Shown here: piece after piece, positions 21,266-33,059 of the stretch | How positions within the stretch are numbered: position 1 is the stretch's first letter | Layout: every line of letters begins with the position of its first letter | NCBI GenBank assembly: GCA_032821775.1 | Contig: JAVLRN010000016.1 | Span: 372,001-436,000, forward strand | Length of the DNA: 64,000 nucleotides | Origin: Sanguinoderma infundibulare | Lineage: Eukaryota; Basidiomycota; Agaricomycetes; Polyporales; Polyporaceae | Direction of reading: 5' to 3' | Notes under the pieces: generated by a model | The model's input: only the letters and a program-made list of their open reading frames with translations | What the model was told of the DNA's origin: nothing | Database searches by the model: none | Translations under genes and position numbers: made by a program

Positions 21266-22929
21266 ATGGCTACCCCGGGCGAAGTGGCTGAGATCGTGGC
21301 CGAATACAGCAGCGTGTATGTCAATCCCACTCAATCTTCGTTGTGTTGACCGGATGCGAGATGGTAGTACTACAACAGCGTTGTTGGATCCTACATAAAC
21401 GTGGCGACGTCAGGTGAGTTCTCCGTTATTCGAGGATGTAGTCCTCGCAGAGTCGTTTATTTTGCTTTGTTGTAGTGTTCTTCATCTACGATTGTACCCT
21501 CACTTTTGGGGATGAAGTGAACTGCTTTTGGACGGGTAAATTCACCGGCGCCGCTGCTCTGTTCTTCTTGAACAAGTATATAACCCTCGCCGTCTACATT
21601 ATAAGCCTTGCGCCTACTGAAGATATGTCCGATCAGGTTGGTGTTCTTGCATGTACGGGTGTAATTTTCTATTGCTCACTACGCATGCCAGAGGTGGATT
21701 AGCACGACGTGTCTTTCAGGAGTGTCAACGCTGATGTATGCAATAGCTGTGCGACGTTCGGGATCTCCTTCTATGTTCTCGGGTTGGTCCCGTTTCTCAT
21801 ATGGGCAGGTGTGTGTCACGATCGACAAGGCGCGGGATATGGATGCTAATGGACTTTTCGTAGCGTTCTCAAGCTTGAGAGCCTACGCCCTGGCCGCCAG
21901 GCGGTGGCCTCTATCGGTGGCCGTATTCATCCTGTCGATCGTGCCGGTTGCGATTAACTTGGTAATGTCATTTAAGAATTGCGAGATGCCGCTACTCATG
22001 ACTCGGACGTGAAGTCAAACTTCAAATGGGGTGTCCAGGGAATCGAGGCGTCCGGTGGCTGCACGGCTGCGAACTTCACACCTATCTCTCTGGTTCGAAA
22101 GTACGTGCTTTTCCGAGCAATCGAAATGCCCAATGTTCCTTCTCCTCACCCATCATCGCCTGCAGATGTGCGTCCTATGACATTATCCAGAGCGCTCGCA
22201 CACCCTGAGATCCTCATTCTCTCTAGTCACAATCGCGTCCCGGACATGTCTGATTGCTGCAGACTGTCTGCTCATCCTTCAGACCTGGTCTGCACTAGCG
22301 ACGAGGGGACAGTTTCGCAGCGCGCAGTCAAAGAACACATTCGCAAACGTGCTTCTTCGCGATGGTATGAGCCTCAAGTCATAATAATCAATTATACGCC
22401 GAGGCTGACAGAGTTGGGATCTGGTCCGAACAGGAACAATATACTTCATGCGAGTATTCGGTATTACGTCGCATCGGGACAACACCCCCTCATAACCACT
22501 CAGAATACTGCTAGCTCTCAACAGCTTACACCTCATATTTTCCCTGTTGTCCGTGAGTATCGCGTAACTTTCGACCGGCTGGCAGCGAACACTCGCGCTA
22601 ACACAAGGCACACAGCTCGCGACGCCCACTCTGGAGAGGGCGAGCTACGTGAGCGCGTTCATCGAACCGTGCGTCCAACCCTTTCTTGCTTGTCTGATCC
22701 TGTGCCGTTTCAAATGGTGGTATCTACCACTAGCTCGACCTCGATCCTGGTCACGCGTTTCCTTCTCCACCTCCAATCCGCGAACCGCAAAGCGCTCGAC
22801 TTGGATCCTACGTCGAGCAGCGAAGAGTCTCACACCGGAAGTTCGGTCATATTCGATCGCGTGGTCGGCTCCGTCGCCGCCTCTTTATCCCCGGAGGATT
22901 ATTTAGAAGCCGATGACATCAGTTTCTGA
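21266..22929 (+). CDS. DUF6533 multi-pass membrane protein
   Basis: Eleven exons (21266-21313, 21368-21413, 21476-21636, 21703-21808, 21864-21961, 22015-22100, 22210-22364, 22434-22460, 22515-22552, 22616-22668, 22734-22929) join to 337 codons. Features of the basidiomycete DUF6533 family appear in order: FFIYDCTLTFGDEVNCFWTG near the N-terminus, TGAAALFFLNKY, FSSLRAYALAARRWPL, IASRTCLIAADCLLI, NTFANVLLRDG, FALNSLHLIFSLLS, and ILVTRFLLHLQSANR close to the C-terminus. About seven hydrophobic helices are predicted by eye. The family is of unknown function and often likened to receptors. The exon-7 acceptor (CTGAG at 22209) and exon 8-9 junction were chosen because only they keep the family motifs in frame. 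No disabling change is seen. Confidence 0.88.
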
Positions 22930-23001
22930 TAAACGTAGTTGTACGAATACAATAGCTTCAGGCTCGTGCTCTCTATGCCATCCCTGACGTCCTTCCACGA
23001 A

Positions 23002-24076
23002 TCACTTTAGCTGGAGGAGATCCACCATGATCCTCCTCGCCTCGTCGTTGACGAGAACGTCGGCGGGCTTTCGGTGATACCACCCGTTGGCAAACATCAA
23101 ATGCCGTTCGTAGTCCTGCGAACGCGCGATGAGACAAAGAACAAAGGTGCGATGGGGACCGCCGGGCGAGTATGACGCACCTTGCTCGCGCAGTCTATGC
23201 CGCAATAGGTTACGTGGAGCGCATCCGGGCACTCATCTATGCATCGGATCAACTGGATCTCTGCCTGCCTGCGCTTCCGCAAGTTCCCCGGACAGGTCGG
23301 CAGAGCGCACGCCGGCGCGAACAACCCGTCGGCAGGTTCGTCACACATGATGTGGATCTCCTGGAGGTTCGCGTGCATCTGGAACGTTTCCAGCGCGGAC
23401 CACAAAGCGGCGTATCGCGTGTCGCGGCAGACGAGGTCGATGTTGAGTTCTCGCGCGAGGTCCCTCAGGTCCATGCCGACCATGGCCACCGCGCGGCTGA
23501 TGAACTGTACGTTGGCGGCCTTGAGTGCGTGATTGGCGGCGCGGATGAGGAGCTCGACGGCCGGTCGGATCTGGTCGTGGGGATCCCTCCCCGACTTCGC
23601 CCCGACCTTCATTTGTTCCAGAAGGACGCGATACCGATCGTGCAGCAGTCCTGCCAAGACGGAGTGGCATTGACCGACGACGAGAGGCGAAGCGGGCTGC
23701 GGTCCAAAGCCGGGCCAGTGGAGCATTGGCGACTGGGGGATGAGGTCGAGAGGGTCGGTAGGAGGATGAGGTATATAACCGCTCATAACCCTGTATGGAA
23801 AACAATAGATATTCAGCTCGCGCCGAAGGAAGCGGCAATGGGACGGGTTACTCACCGGACGGCAAAGTCGAGGAGGGAAAACAACTCTGGGTTGGTGCTC
23901 GGACGGCGGTTGGTGCGCGCAAGTCGCACGAGCTCGGCATTAGGATGGTCATCCAGTCGCTGCCTGCATTCTATTTTGAGTTCCAGCTGTTGGTCATGTC
24001 TCGTAATTGGGTCGTCAATGGTGTGGAGCCAGTTCCGGGTGAGAACGAGGTATTGGATCCACTGGTTTCCGGACAT
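23002..24076 (-). CDS. Conserved-looking hypothetical protein, 314 aa
   Basis: Three exons on the minus strand (24076-23856, 23790-23181, 23115-23002) with two 65-bp introns (GTGAGTAA..ATACAG and GTGCGTCA..CGCAG) join in frame. The protein starts MSGNQWIQYLVLTRNWLHTI, has a Pro-rich stretch (YIPHPPTDPLDLIPQSP), a helical middle part with several Leu-rich segments, two CxxC-like pairs (ACALPTC), and ends NDEARRIMVDLLQLK. The splice sites and uninterrupted frame support a real gene. I do not recognise the family. There is no signal peptide or membrane segment. An upstream open stretch to 24303 could add a longer N-terminus. Confidence 0.7.
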
Positions 24077-26027
24077 GATGCTTGTGGAAAGGCTAGGCAG
24101 TGGCGGACAAACAGTAGAGCGCGATAGGCAGGAGGAGGAGTGGTGATGCTTAGGAGATGTACTTGCGCTTCTAATATAGTGCGCTGCCTGCTGGCCAAAG
24201 CGTCACGGAGGGTCGCCAAAGCGTGAATCCGTCGACGCATTGTGGACGACTGCACGGAAATGCGGTATTCAGCGGTATTCGTGCTATTGATGTGCGATAG
24301 CAACTGAGCTTTGTGAGAAGGTCGAAAAACAATTATGTGCTGGCGCGGCAGCCTGTGCGTTCAGTATGTCAGTGGCTCAGCGCGCAAACAATTATCGACG
24401 ACACTCACCGTATTGAGACAGTATTACAAAGAGATACTGCTATTCGGATGTCGCGGATGTCCCGCGTAAGCTTAATCAAGCGAGAACAAGGGCGCTCAGG
24501 CCGTCGGGACAAGAAGTTGGAGTTGGCCGGGTTACTATGTCAGCACGCATGTGTCGAGAGCGCTCGCAGGCGGTGACGCAAACTGGTTGGAATGGGCGTC
24601 CATGCCTGTGAGCTAAGTAGGCCGCTTTGGCCCAGTCAACGACTCAATCGGAGATTTTGGGGGGACAATTGTTCGATTCCCCCTGGCACGCCGGATAGCC
24701 GCGACGAGTCCGAATCGGAACTTGAGCTGACTCGAGGCTCGAACAGATAGAACAGCGAAGTTCAACGTTCAATATCTATTCAATAGATGTTAGCAGTGAC
24801 CAAAATCAACCTCACATCCTGCCGTCATTCATAACGTACGAAACGTAACCACCCCCAAGAGACCGAGCTTGGGGAAAGGAAGATTGTCCTCAGGACCCCA
24901 CCCCCCACCACGGTTTCGCAGCCGGTCCTTCCCGTTCCCCCATGAGCGTGCGCGACGAGCTCCTCCACAAGCACGGCACCTGACTCCGCGGTACGCTCCA
25001 GGCCGGCCGCTTCATAGCGCGCCCCCCGCGCGACTGTTCAGTCGCAGACCCACCCCACCCCGCCCCGCGTCCGTATTCACTTCGGCCCGTTCACCAGTCG
25101 TTCACCTCGCGGCATGCCGGCGCTGGACGTCTGCCTTCGAGTTCGAACGGGCAGAGGCCCGGAGGTCGACATTGCCTTCTGAGGGTGCGCATCAGTTAGT
25201 TACGTGAGGGAGGGAGTCCCGAAGAACACTCACATTCAACAGACTGCTTCGTTTGGTGCGATGGGCTGCTGGTGGACGCGCGTGTGATACAAACGCCTCG
25301 GCACAGTCTCGAGTCAACACGCCAATTTACATTGCAAACAGCCAGCTCTCAGGGTGACGCACACGCGACACCGCTTAGGCGGTGCTGGGTACGCGACGAG
25401 GCTCAATGCGACAGGGCTTGGACATGGACAGGCGCGACGTGCACGGGCCTGAAGACGCCTTGAGAAGGCTCAGCGTGGTCGCTTGACAGGGAGCTGGGAA
25501 GGTCGACGTCTGACGTCTGGTGTGGTCCATGTCAGCTCCTACGTGTGGTGATATGCGGAGAGGAGGAGGGGCGCACCGGATCGCACTTTTGAACATTCAA
25601 CGTCAGCGTTCGTCGCTCGTTCCGACCTGCGAAAGTGACGGGGGATGAACAAGGCAAAGATGAGAGACGCACCTCGGAACGCGAGCAGAAACTGAACGTA
25701 CAGTATGCCAGTATGCGTAGGACGATGTCCAACTGATACTATCACTGTCACTGATACGTATACACATTACTTTGATCGCTTCTACCCGAGATTACGCGAA
25801 CGTAGCATACGCGAAGTGGAGGTCTAAGCGTCTGGTCATGATGCTGACTTATGGTACATGGTATATACTGCTCCGTAACCCCCGAAAACGATAATGAACA
25901 ATGTCGAGAACGAGAGAACGTAAAACGACAGGCAAGAGAGCGAGCGACGACGAACAGCGAATTCGAAGAAAGCAAGCAGCGTCACGAAACGGCCGACAAC
26001 AGTACTAGTACTGCTATCCGGTGCAGG
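24077..26027. other. Intergenic region, about 1.95 kb
   Basis: No gene could be supported. 24869-25207 is an open but strongly GC/Pro/Arg-biased frame without motifs. A tRNA-like patch near 24600-24700 was examined and rejected. The right end is the 3' flank of the membrane protein gene ending at 26028. Confidence 0.45.
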
Positions 26028-27428
26028 TCACCGTCCTGGGGGGTCCTGGGGATGGGATTCGGAGGGATCTTCGGGTGCGGCACGGTTGCGCACCCGCTTC
26101 CGATAGAAGATGAGGCCAAGGAGTCCTGCGGTGACTAGAAGGATCGCGCCGAGGACGGAGCCGAGCACTTCCGCGGCGATGTTGCCCGGACTCGATCCAC
26201 TGCGGAAAGATGACGAGGGGGTCGGGATTACGATGGAGGGGGTGATGGTGGGGAGGGGCGTCGATGCTGGTACCGAAGGGGAGACGAAGGGTGCCGAGCT
26301 ATAAGCATGATTGAACACGGGTGAATTCATAGAAGGTGAGATGAACGGAAAACACGACAGGCAGCGCCCAATATCCTGCCCCAGAATAGCCTTCGAAATT
26401 GACCGTGACTGGTTTCTTGTCACGAACGTATTTCGGACAGAAAAATGTAAGGAAAACCGCCGCTGACAGATGATAAGCGCATCTACCAAACACTTGCCAG
26501 CACGGAATAGGATGTCGGCAGGAGAACATGTCCAGTCACTTTCATGGGCTGTCCCGGGACGGAATATTGGACCATGTCCGTCGAGAAACGACTTACTTGT
26601 TGTCCGAGACGGTGAGGATGATGGAGTCGATGCCGAGGAACGTCGACTGGTTCGATTGCTGCTCGAAGGTGAGGGCGAGCGTGGTGAGGCGGTCCTCGAC
26701 GAGGCCGACGATTTCGATGGGCTGGACGGACGAGTTGACCTGGGAGGTGACGGAGACGACGGGCGTGACGGTGGAGACGGATATGTTGACGATCGCGGTG
26801 GAGTTGTTTGAAGTCTTGATTGACAGAGCGAGTGCTGCACACGAGCATTAATGTTCATTAGCGCACGGTGCGGTGATTGAGCCGGGGAGATTGTCTGCCG
26901 GAGGGGCTGTCATATAGACGATATGGAGATACACAGCCCAGCGGATACGATAATGAACTGCAGCCGCGCGGGGGAGAGGAAGTGGCGAGATGTGATGTCA
27001 TCGGAAGAGGAGAGACGCACCTCGGACAGTGAGAAAGAGTTGGGGTATCAGCCCGCTGCTGGCGTTGTTAGGCCCGGAGGTAGTAGTGAGAGTGCCGCTA
27101 GAAGATGCATTGGAAGTGACGATGCGCCTGCGATCGACAGGGTCGGGGTCGGGACATTAGTTAGTGGAGGGGCGATCGCGACATACCAGGAACTGTTGCA
27201 GTTGGCGGGGCCAGCCGAAGATAGCGTTAGGCCACACGCGGGCGGGCTGTAGCTGATCTGGCTGGCATTGTCGGCGAGGGTGATATTGACGTTGGCGGAG
27301 ACGACGGAGAGGAAGGGAAGGAGGACGAAGAGAGCAATGAGCTCAAGGCTGAGGACGGCGCGGATGGGGAGCGCGAGCCATGGCCAGGCAGGCTGCCGGC
27401 GCCGTGGGGTGGGCCGGAGCATGAGCAT
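26028..27428 (-). CDS. Single-pass membrane glycoprotein, Ser/Thr-rich, 285 aa
   Basis: Four exons (27428-27187, 27127-27021, 26834-26597, 26298-26028) join in frame. The N-terminus has a basic start and hydrophobic signal segment (LIALFVLLPFLSVVSA) followed by NVNITLADNASQISYSPPACG, a pattern seen in many basidiomycete surface proteins. Several N-glycosylation sequons (NSS, NST, NIS) lie in the extracellular part, then a Ser/Thr/Pro stalk (SVPASTPLPTITPS), one transmembrane helix (VLGSVLGAILLVTAGLLGLIFYRKR) and a short basic, Pro-rich tail. The intron between exons 3 and 4 is 298 bp, long for this genome. It is transcribed divergently from the related-looking gene at 28053. Function unknown; a cell-surface or wall-sensing role is a guess. 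Confidence 0.8.
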
Positions 27429-28052
27429 GCTGGCAGGCCAGCGTCATGAGGGTCAGGGCGAGGGTGTTGATGAGGGCGGTGAGCGGATGGGTGCGTCTAT
27501 CCGCCATGGCAACGCGAGCTGGGCTCGGAATACCATCCATTTTGACGCCGTTTATGGGATCTGTCGTGCGGACAGAGCTCGTCTACGGCCGCCTTTGCTG
27601 CTCCGTACTGCGGCTTCTGCATGACTGAGATGGTTTGTCTGGAGTGAGCATGGAATTAGCAAGGACGCAGATAGCAAGGCGCGACAGCTGAAAGCGTTCA
27701 AGGATGGATATAGGTCCTAAACGCTGAGGAGTAAGGTGGAGTAAGTACGATAGTAACCGGGGTGCGTTCCTGGAAAGCCGGAGGATTACTACATTAGAAT
27801 CCAGGGGACAGATCAATTAAGCCGATTGGCAGGCGACGACATGCGAGTGATCGAGCTGCCAAACGCGGACAGAGAGCGGCTGTTGGCAACGCCCTCTCTC
27901 AGAGTCCGAGTCGTCGGCCGCAGTCTCCTTCGTCTTGTCATCCAGCACGCACCTTCAGCTTCTCCTCCCGCTCCTCTGAGGCTGCTCGGGACCCCGCTCG
28001 GGGACAGTCACTCTCTTGGACCTACGCTCTTTTCTCTCTCCATCTCCCCATC
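27429..28052. promoter_or_regulatory. Shared divergent promoter region between two membrane protein genes
   Basis: 624 bp separate the two head-to-head start codons. No TATA box or repeated site stands out; a CT-rich tract (TTTTCTCTCTCCATCTCC) lies just before the plus-strand ATG. Confidence 0.5.
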
Positions 28053-31000
28053 ATGTTCGACCACGGCAAGCGCACTCTCCATCGTCGTGGCCCCCGCCGC
28101 GGGTTTCAGGACCAGGGTCAGGATTTTCCAACTTTTGCGCCTGTCGACGCTACTACGGACTCCACCACTACGACCACGCAAGCTCCCAGTGAGTGCTGTT
28201 TTTTTGTCATGCGTTCTTGGCCGAAGGTGGATGGCTTGGACGAAGCGCGCTCAAAGGTTCGCTGGAGCTATGCCGTATATATAAAAATCGGCCATCTATG
28301 TGCATGCTTGTCTACCCGACACGCGCATGCGTCGGCCCACCCTGCCCAACATGCGCTGTGGAAGAGGGAAGGAGAGAAGTAGAGTTGAACTTGGAGAAGT
28401 AACATCCATCGACGTTTCTAGCAGCGGTCCGACTGCATCCGCAAAACCTTGCTTGCCTGACGGTTCCTGAGTTGCCCCTCCTCAGCGATTGAGAGAACCG
28501 TTAGGCTCTAAGGCAGATCTGTCTTAGAGCCTCACGCGTTCTGTCGTGCTTATGTCCCGACTCTCGGGTCGGCTCAGCGTCGAATCCGCTCTAGGCTGCG
28601 AAATTGGTTTGCAAAAGCATGCCCTGTGGATCTATCGTTCCGCACGGAATGATACTCGGCCGCACGCACATACCTACCGTTGTGTGATCTTGTTCACCCT
28701 TGCGGCGCGAGGGGTAGAAACCCATTGCTCCCCTTCTAACCTGGGGTTTCTGCACCCTGGTGGCTCTGGGTCTGGCTCGCAGCATGTCTGGGAGCCCTTC
28801 CTCGGCTTCCTCCGAAGTTCTCAGAGCCCTCCATGGCACCGGCGCGGTGGTACGTGTAGCGTTCGCGGCAGCCCTCGTCCTAGCGTTGTTGTCCGTATCC
28901 GTCTTCGTCGCGGACGAAATACCGACCTATTGTACGCATCGGTCGGGGGACCAAGTCTCCTGGACCGGCTGTCGCGCTGTCTGCCGCGGTCATAGTCGAC
29001 AATGTGGAGGGGTCATAGTGTCCGCATGCGCGGTCGTGCCATATGGTCAGAACCGGGATGGCGGTAGCTGCGACCGGCCCCGTGCTTGTCGTAGTAGGGC
29101 TCGACATCCGGAAGACGTACAGAAGGGCCGCGGTCGCAATCGTGGGTTCGGTCGTCCTAATTCTCGAGGTGTTCTGCTGCAGCGGTCACCCTGGCATGCT
29201 GCCCGTGCGACTGGTGCCGAGCTCTGAGTCCTAGGCTGTGGCACGGGTGCGGGTAACCCGCGCGGGTGAGCGCGGGTTGGAATTGGCCAACCCGAGGGCA
29301 AACCCGCACCCGTGCCACGGGTTTGCGGGTGCAGGCGCCAATATAGGCGTCCACACCCTCCGTTAATGTTGACCGTGTTTTGGGCCCCGGCCGGGATGTT
29401 CGGAGGCGCTTGAATGCCCAGACCACCCGGACGGTGTTGTGTGTTGGGGCGTGGACATCTGCGGGCCTCGTCGTCGCCGACGACGCCCGCAAGGTTGTCA
29501 AGTTGCCAGACGCGGAGGGCTTGGACTACGAGATAGATGAAGGCTGGGACGTGATTGATATAATGGCGGTCTGTGGGTAAAGTACAACATGCTCTCGTGT
29601 ACGCTTCCTGAGCGAGCTGGAGCTCAAGCGCGAGCTGAGCTATGCATCCATGGCACATCCTCGGCGGACCCGTGATACATACATTGTTTGCTACATACAT
29701 GGTCTGCTCCCATGACGTCTCCGAGTCTACGCAGTCTGGAGTGCCCCAACGACAGCCAACTTCATCCAAACCCGCGCCCAAACCCGTACGTCGACGGGTA
29801 CGGGTTGTACCCGCCACCCGGCGCTCACCACCCGCACCTGAGGCAGACCCGCGGGTCGCGGGTGCGGGTTTTTCGCGGGTGCGGGTGCGGGTGCGGGTCA
29901 GGTCTCGGGCACCCGCGGGTTCACCTCTGACTCGCACAAGCGCACATGGAGGACGGGGACCGTAATGATCATCTCTATACGCCTAGGAGAAGGCTCTCGT
30001 TGCCTTTGCATCATTGATTAGATCTTGTCTCCCCTCCTGACTTCCTTGTTTCATTGGCGTTGTATTATGTATGAGTTTCGTACATGACTGACCGACTTTC
30101 GACGTTTCCAGATGACCCGTTCAGCGGCCTCTTCCCGCCTGTTCAGGATACCACCTCGAGCACGCCCACGACTACTCAGCCGCTCATTCCGACTGATATT
30201 CCCTCTATCATCTTCAGCACCGCCCAGGTGACGACGTCGTCCAGTGCTGCCCTGACGGATTCGAGCACGACCTCCACCAGCTCGTCTCCGACGACTACAT
30301 CAACTCTGTTGCCGTCTACCACCACGAGCTCGACGACTTCGTTGCCAACTACTACCATTCCGGACCCGACGACTGAGGTCCAGATCCAGGTAACGGTCAC
30401 TCGGTCGTCCTCGACGAGCTCTGCCTCCCTCGCCGGAGCTGCTTCCAGTCCGACGGCGTCTGCCGCGGCAAAGACTGGGGTCAGTGCCGGTGTCTTGGTT
30501 GGCGGGATCATCGCGGTGGTGATTGCTGTCGCGGGTATCGTCTTCGCCCTCGTCTACTTTATCGTGAGTAATGCGACATTTTTCCGTGTGGCGTTACTCA
30601 GAGTCTCCCTCGCAGCGTCGCTCTCGTAGGGCCGAGGAAGACGATGACTTCAACGCGGACGTGTTCCGTCGTCAGTCGGTGATGATGCCAGACAACGATG
30701 GCGCGCTGGCCGTCAGTCGTGGGCCTAGTTGGGGCCACGGTGGTGGTGCCCGTCCTCCGACCATGATCGAGCAGAAGTTGGCCAACAACCCGGTTTCGTA
30801 TGCGCCGCCCGTGCAGTCGTACCCGTACGGCTACGGTGGCACTGCGTACAACCAGCCCTCCTTCTCGCCTGGCCAGGTCTACACTCCGGCGACGATGTCG
30901 ATGAACTCGGCGAACCCCTTCTTCTCGCCCTACGAACGCCCTCCGATGAACATGCCCGCTCCGCAGGAAGCCTTTTACGATGCGCAAGGGAACCCCTACC

Positions 31001-31626
31001 CGTCGATGCCATCCACCGCTGCCGACAAGCCTCTTCCTGACGTTGCAGCGCCGGGCGAGTACGTCGACCTGAGCCGGTCCAGCGTCACGCCGTTCCAGGC
31101 TCAGCAGTACGCCGACATCTCCCGCCGCTTGAACGCCCCGCCGCCGCCCGGTCTCCCCTTGACGTCCGTCACCGAAGACGAATACGAGCACCCGCCTGTC
31201 CCGGATCTTCCGCCCAAGAACGATAACAGCGTCGTCGAGCCCCTGGAGCTCAATCAAGACCACGACACTCGCAGTCAGCACTCCGTCACCCAGCCCAACC
31301 CGCGCGACACCGCCCTCTCAGACTCGCCCTTCGCGGACCCCACAATGGCCGTGATCGAGCAGCCGGAGGTGCAGGAGGAGCAGCCGCGCATGTCGACGGC
31401 CGATTCGGACTCGGTCATTCTCCCGCCCGAGCCCGCGTTCAAGCCCTCCCCCTCGCCCTCGTCCGTCCCGCCGACGCTGCCCGATGCGCGTGCGTCTGCG
31501 CCTGCTCCTGGAGCTGCGCTTGCTCCTACTCCTGCAGCCAACCTGCGCTCCAGCGCGCCCGCGCCCGCGCGGCCGGACACGGTCTACACGCTCTATGACA
31601 ACGAGGATGCCTACGCGGGCATCTAA
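28053..31626 (+). CDS. Single-pass membrane protein with long cytoplasmic tail, 532 aa
   Basis: Three exons (28053-28188, 30112-30563, 30616-31626) join in frame. The N-terminal part (MFDHGKRTLHRRG, then TTTTTQAP) leads into a very Ser/Thr-rich extracellular stalk (STTSTSSSPTTTSTLL), one transmembrane helix (GVSAGVLVGGIIAVVIAVAGIVFALVYFI, about residues 165-195), a basic stop (RRSRRAEEDDDF) and a long Pro-rich cytoplasmic tail with AYNQPSFSPGQVYTP and repeated PP motifs, ending TVYTLYDNEDAYAGI. There is no obvious cleavable signal peptide, so it may be a reverse signal-anchor or the first exon may be mis-assigned. Intron 1 is 1,923 bp because of inserted repeats. The architecture resembles mucin-like sensors; ligand and partners unknown. 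Confidence 0.78.
28503..28532. repeat. Perfect palindromic hairpin in intron 1
   Basis: Ten-base arms (AGGCTCTAAG / CTTAGAGCCT) flank a loop with the core CAGATCTG. It lies in the enlarged first intron of the gene at 28053-31626. Confidence 0.8.
29232..29929. mobile_element. Candidate non-autonomous hAT-like element with GCGGGT subterminal repeats
   Basis: The 698-bp stretch begins TAGGCTGTGGCACGGGTGCGGG and ends GGGTTCACCTCTG; both ends are packed with GCGGGT/ACCCGC units, and the TAG..CTG termini are like Ac-type hAT elements. It sits inside intron 1 of the membrane protein gene. An 8-bp target duplication is not clear and no transposase is encoded, so the boundaries are approximate. Confidence 0.45.
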
Positions 31627-33059
31627 GCCCTGCAGTCTACACAACTGTATCAACACACACACCCATACCGCGTGCCCTCCGCGGACGGGTCTTTGACTTC
31701 GTTCGCGGAGGCGCCGGCGCTGTAGCATCTCTCACCCTCTCTCTCTTGCTTTCATCGTTGTTTGTGCTCCATCCACTTTGCGTAATTATGAGGCGGTGGG
31801 GTAGACCTGGGTTCTCTGGGCAACACACACGCGAGCATTGCGCCTCGCTGCCTCTACTTTCAGGTTTCATATCTTTGGTTGCCGTCGTTGTTGTTACCGT
31901 TTGTGCTCGCTACGCGTTGATGTCGACGCTCCGTACTCATTGACGGCTCTAGACGAGATCCGAAAGCCCCTTCCCTTCCCTCTCAACTTACCTGCAGGCG
32001 ATGTCGCCGCAATGCGAACATATGTCCGCCGAGGCCTACTGCCCCTTCCGAATACCATAATACTGGTTTTTTTTCCCGCTCTCGTGTAGCGTCTTTTACT
32101 GGCGTCCTCCGCGCCCGTGTTCGTTTCTTTCGACATGCACCTTCACTGCGCGCGGAGCGATTCTGCAGAACTGTTGTGGTTCAAGTTGTTGTTCGCTTCT
32201 AGTAATACGTCGCGTCATTGTGTGTCGCGAGCTGCGCACACTGCTGGGTAACGGGCCGCTTCAAACTCGTCGATACCTGTATTTTTGTTGTTACCACGTT
32301 TTTGACTACACGAATAGAGTGTGTCGCGATTGCTTGACGCGTTCCAACTGGATTGCTGGTGAGCCATAGCGGCCCCGTCGCGACGAGGACGAACGCAGAC
32401 GAGGCCGCCTCGAGGGAGTCGTGCGATTCCTGTCGTCAAATAAGCGCAGTCCCTGCGTGGTGGTTAACCTCTGGCACTCGCAATGATTAGCCCGAGGAAT
32501 TGGTAAATGACCCATAAGCAACTAATGAACCTGAACCGGGACATCATGACATCCGTTTTGGATCCGCAGAACCATTATCGTCGAAGTGCATGACACAGCC
32601 ACATTCAAATACCATCTGGAAGGAGGATCGTGTCTCCAACACTCAAATAAGAGAACTGGAACAGAATCTGATATCGCGTAAGTAAGGACTAGAGCATACA
32701 TGTGGGATGCGTACCTGATATCGCGTAAGTAAGGACTGGGGGAAGCGGTATCAGGTCGCGGAACGTATATATGTGTGTACGTAATCAGGTCCGGTACCGA
32801 GTAAGGATGTGATCCTTACACCATCCCTGGCAAAGGGTGCACAGGCACATTTCATTTCGGAGACGAAACAAATGATTCAACGGTCGAACTGTGACATGCA
32901 ATACAAAAAGCGAATAACGATAGCTCGTCTAATCGACGCAAATACCAGACATCGGTGAGAAGAGTAAGTATAGTAAGGCCCCGATGATGCACCGCCCGCC
33001 CACCGAAAATCAGCCAAGAAAATCGCGCGCGCGGCAGCTTTCTCCACAAACCACGCCCT
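31627..33059. other. Intergenic region between convergent genes
   Basis: It holds the 3' flanks of the membrane protein gene and of the FunK1 gene at 36619-33060. 32195-32610 is the inverted partner of 19915-20220. Within the FunK1-proximal part a 23-bp direct repeat occurs at 32668-32690 and 32715-32737 (core GATATCGCGTAAGTAAGG). No gene is recognised. Confidence 0.55.
32195..32610 (+). repeat. FunK1 3'-flank repeat, second copy
   Basis: It is homologous, on the opposite strand, to about 19915-20220 including TAGTAATACGTCGCGTCATTG-like and ATCCGTTTTGGATCC stretches, with extra sequence inserted around 32280-32400. Confidence 0.65.

Noticed and set aside
24595..24700. tRNA-like patch (GTTCGATTCCCCCTGGCAC with an upstream GAGCTAAGTAGGC)
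   Set aside because: The T-loop sequence fits, but the bases that should pair in the T-stem (AATTG with CCCCC) do not, and the acceptor arm does not close. At best a degenerate tRNA-derived sequence.
24869..25207. 112-codon Pro/Arg-rich plus-strand frame
   Set aside because: Composition reflects a local GC-rich stretch; no conserved motif or homologous copy in the window.
28760..29227. Hydrophobic frame inside the 1.9-kb intron
   Set aside because: A few hydrophobic runs, but no start context, family or conservation; lies within inserted repeat-like DNA.
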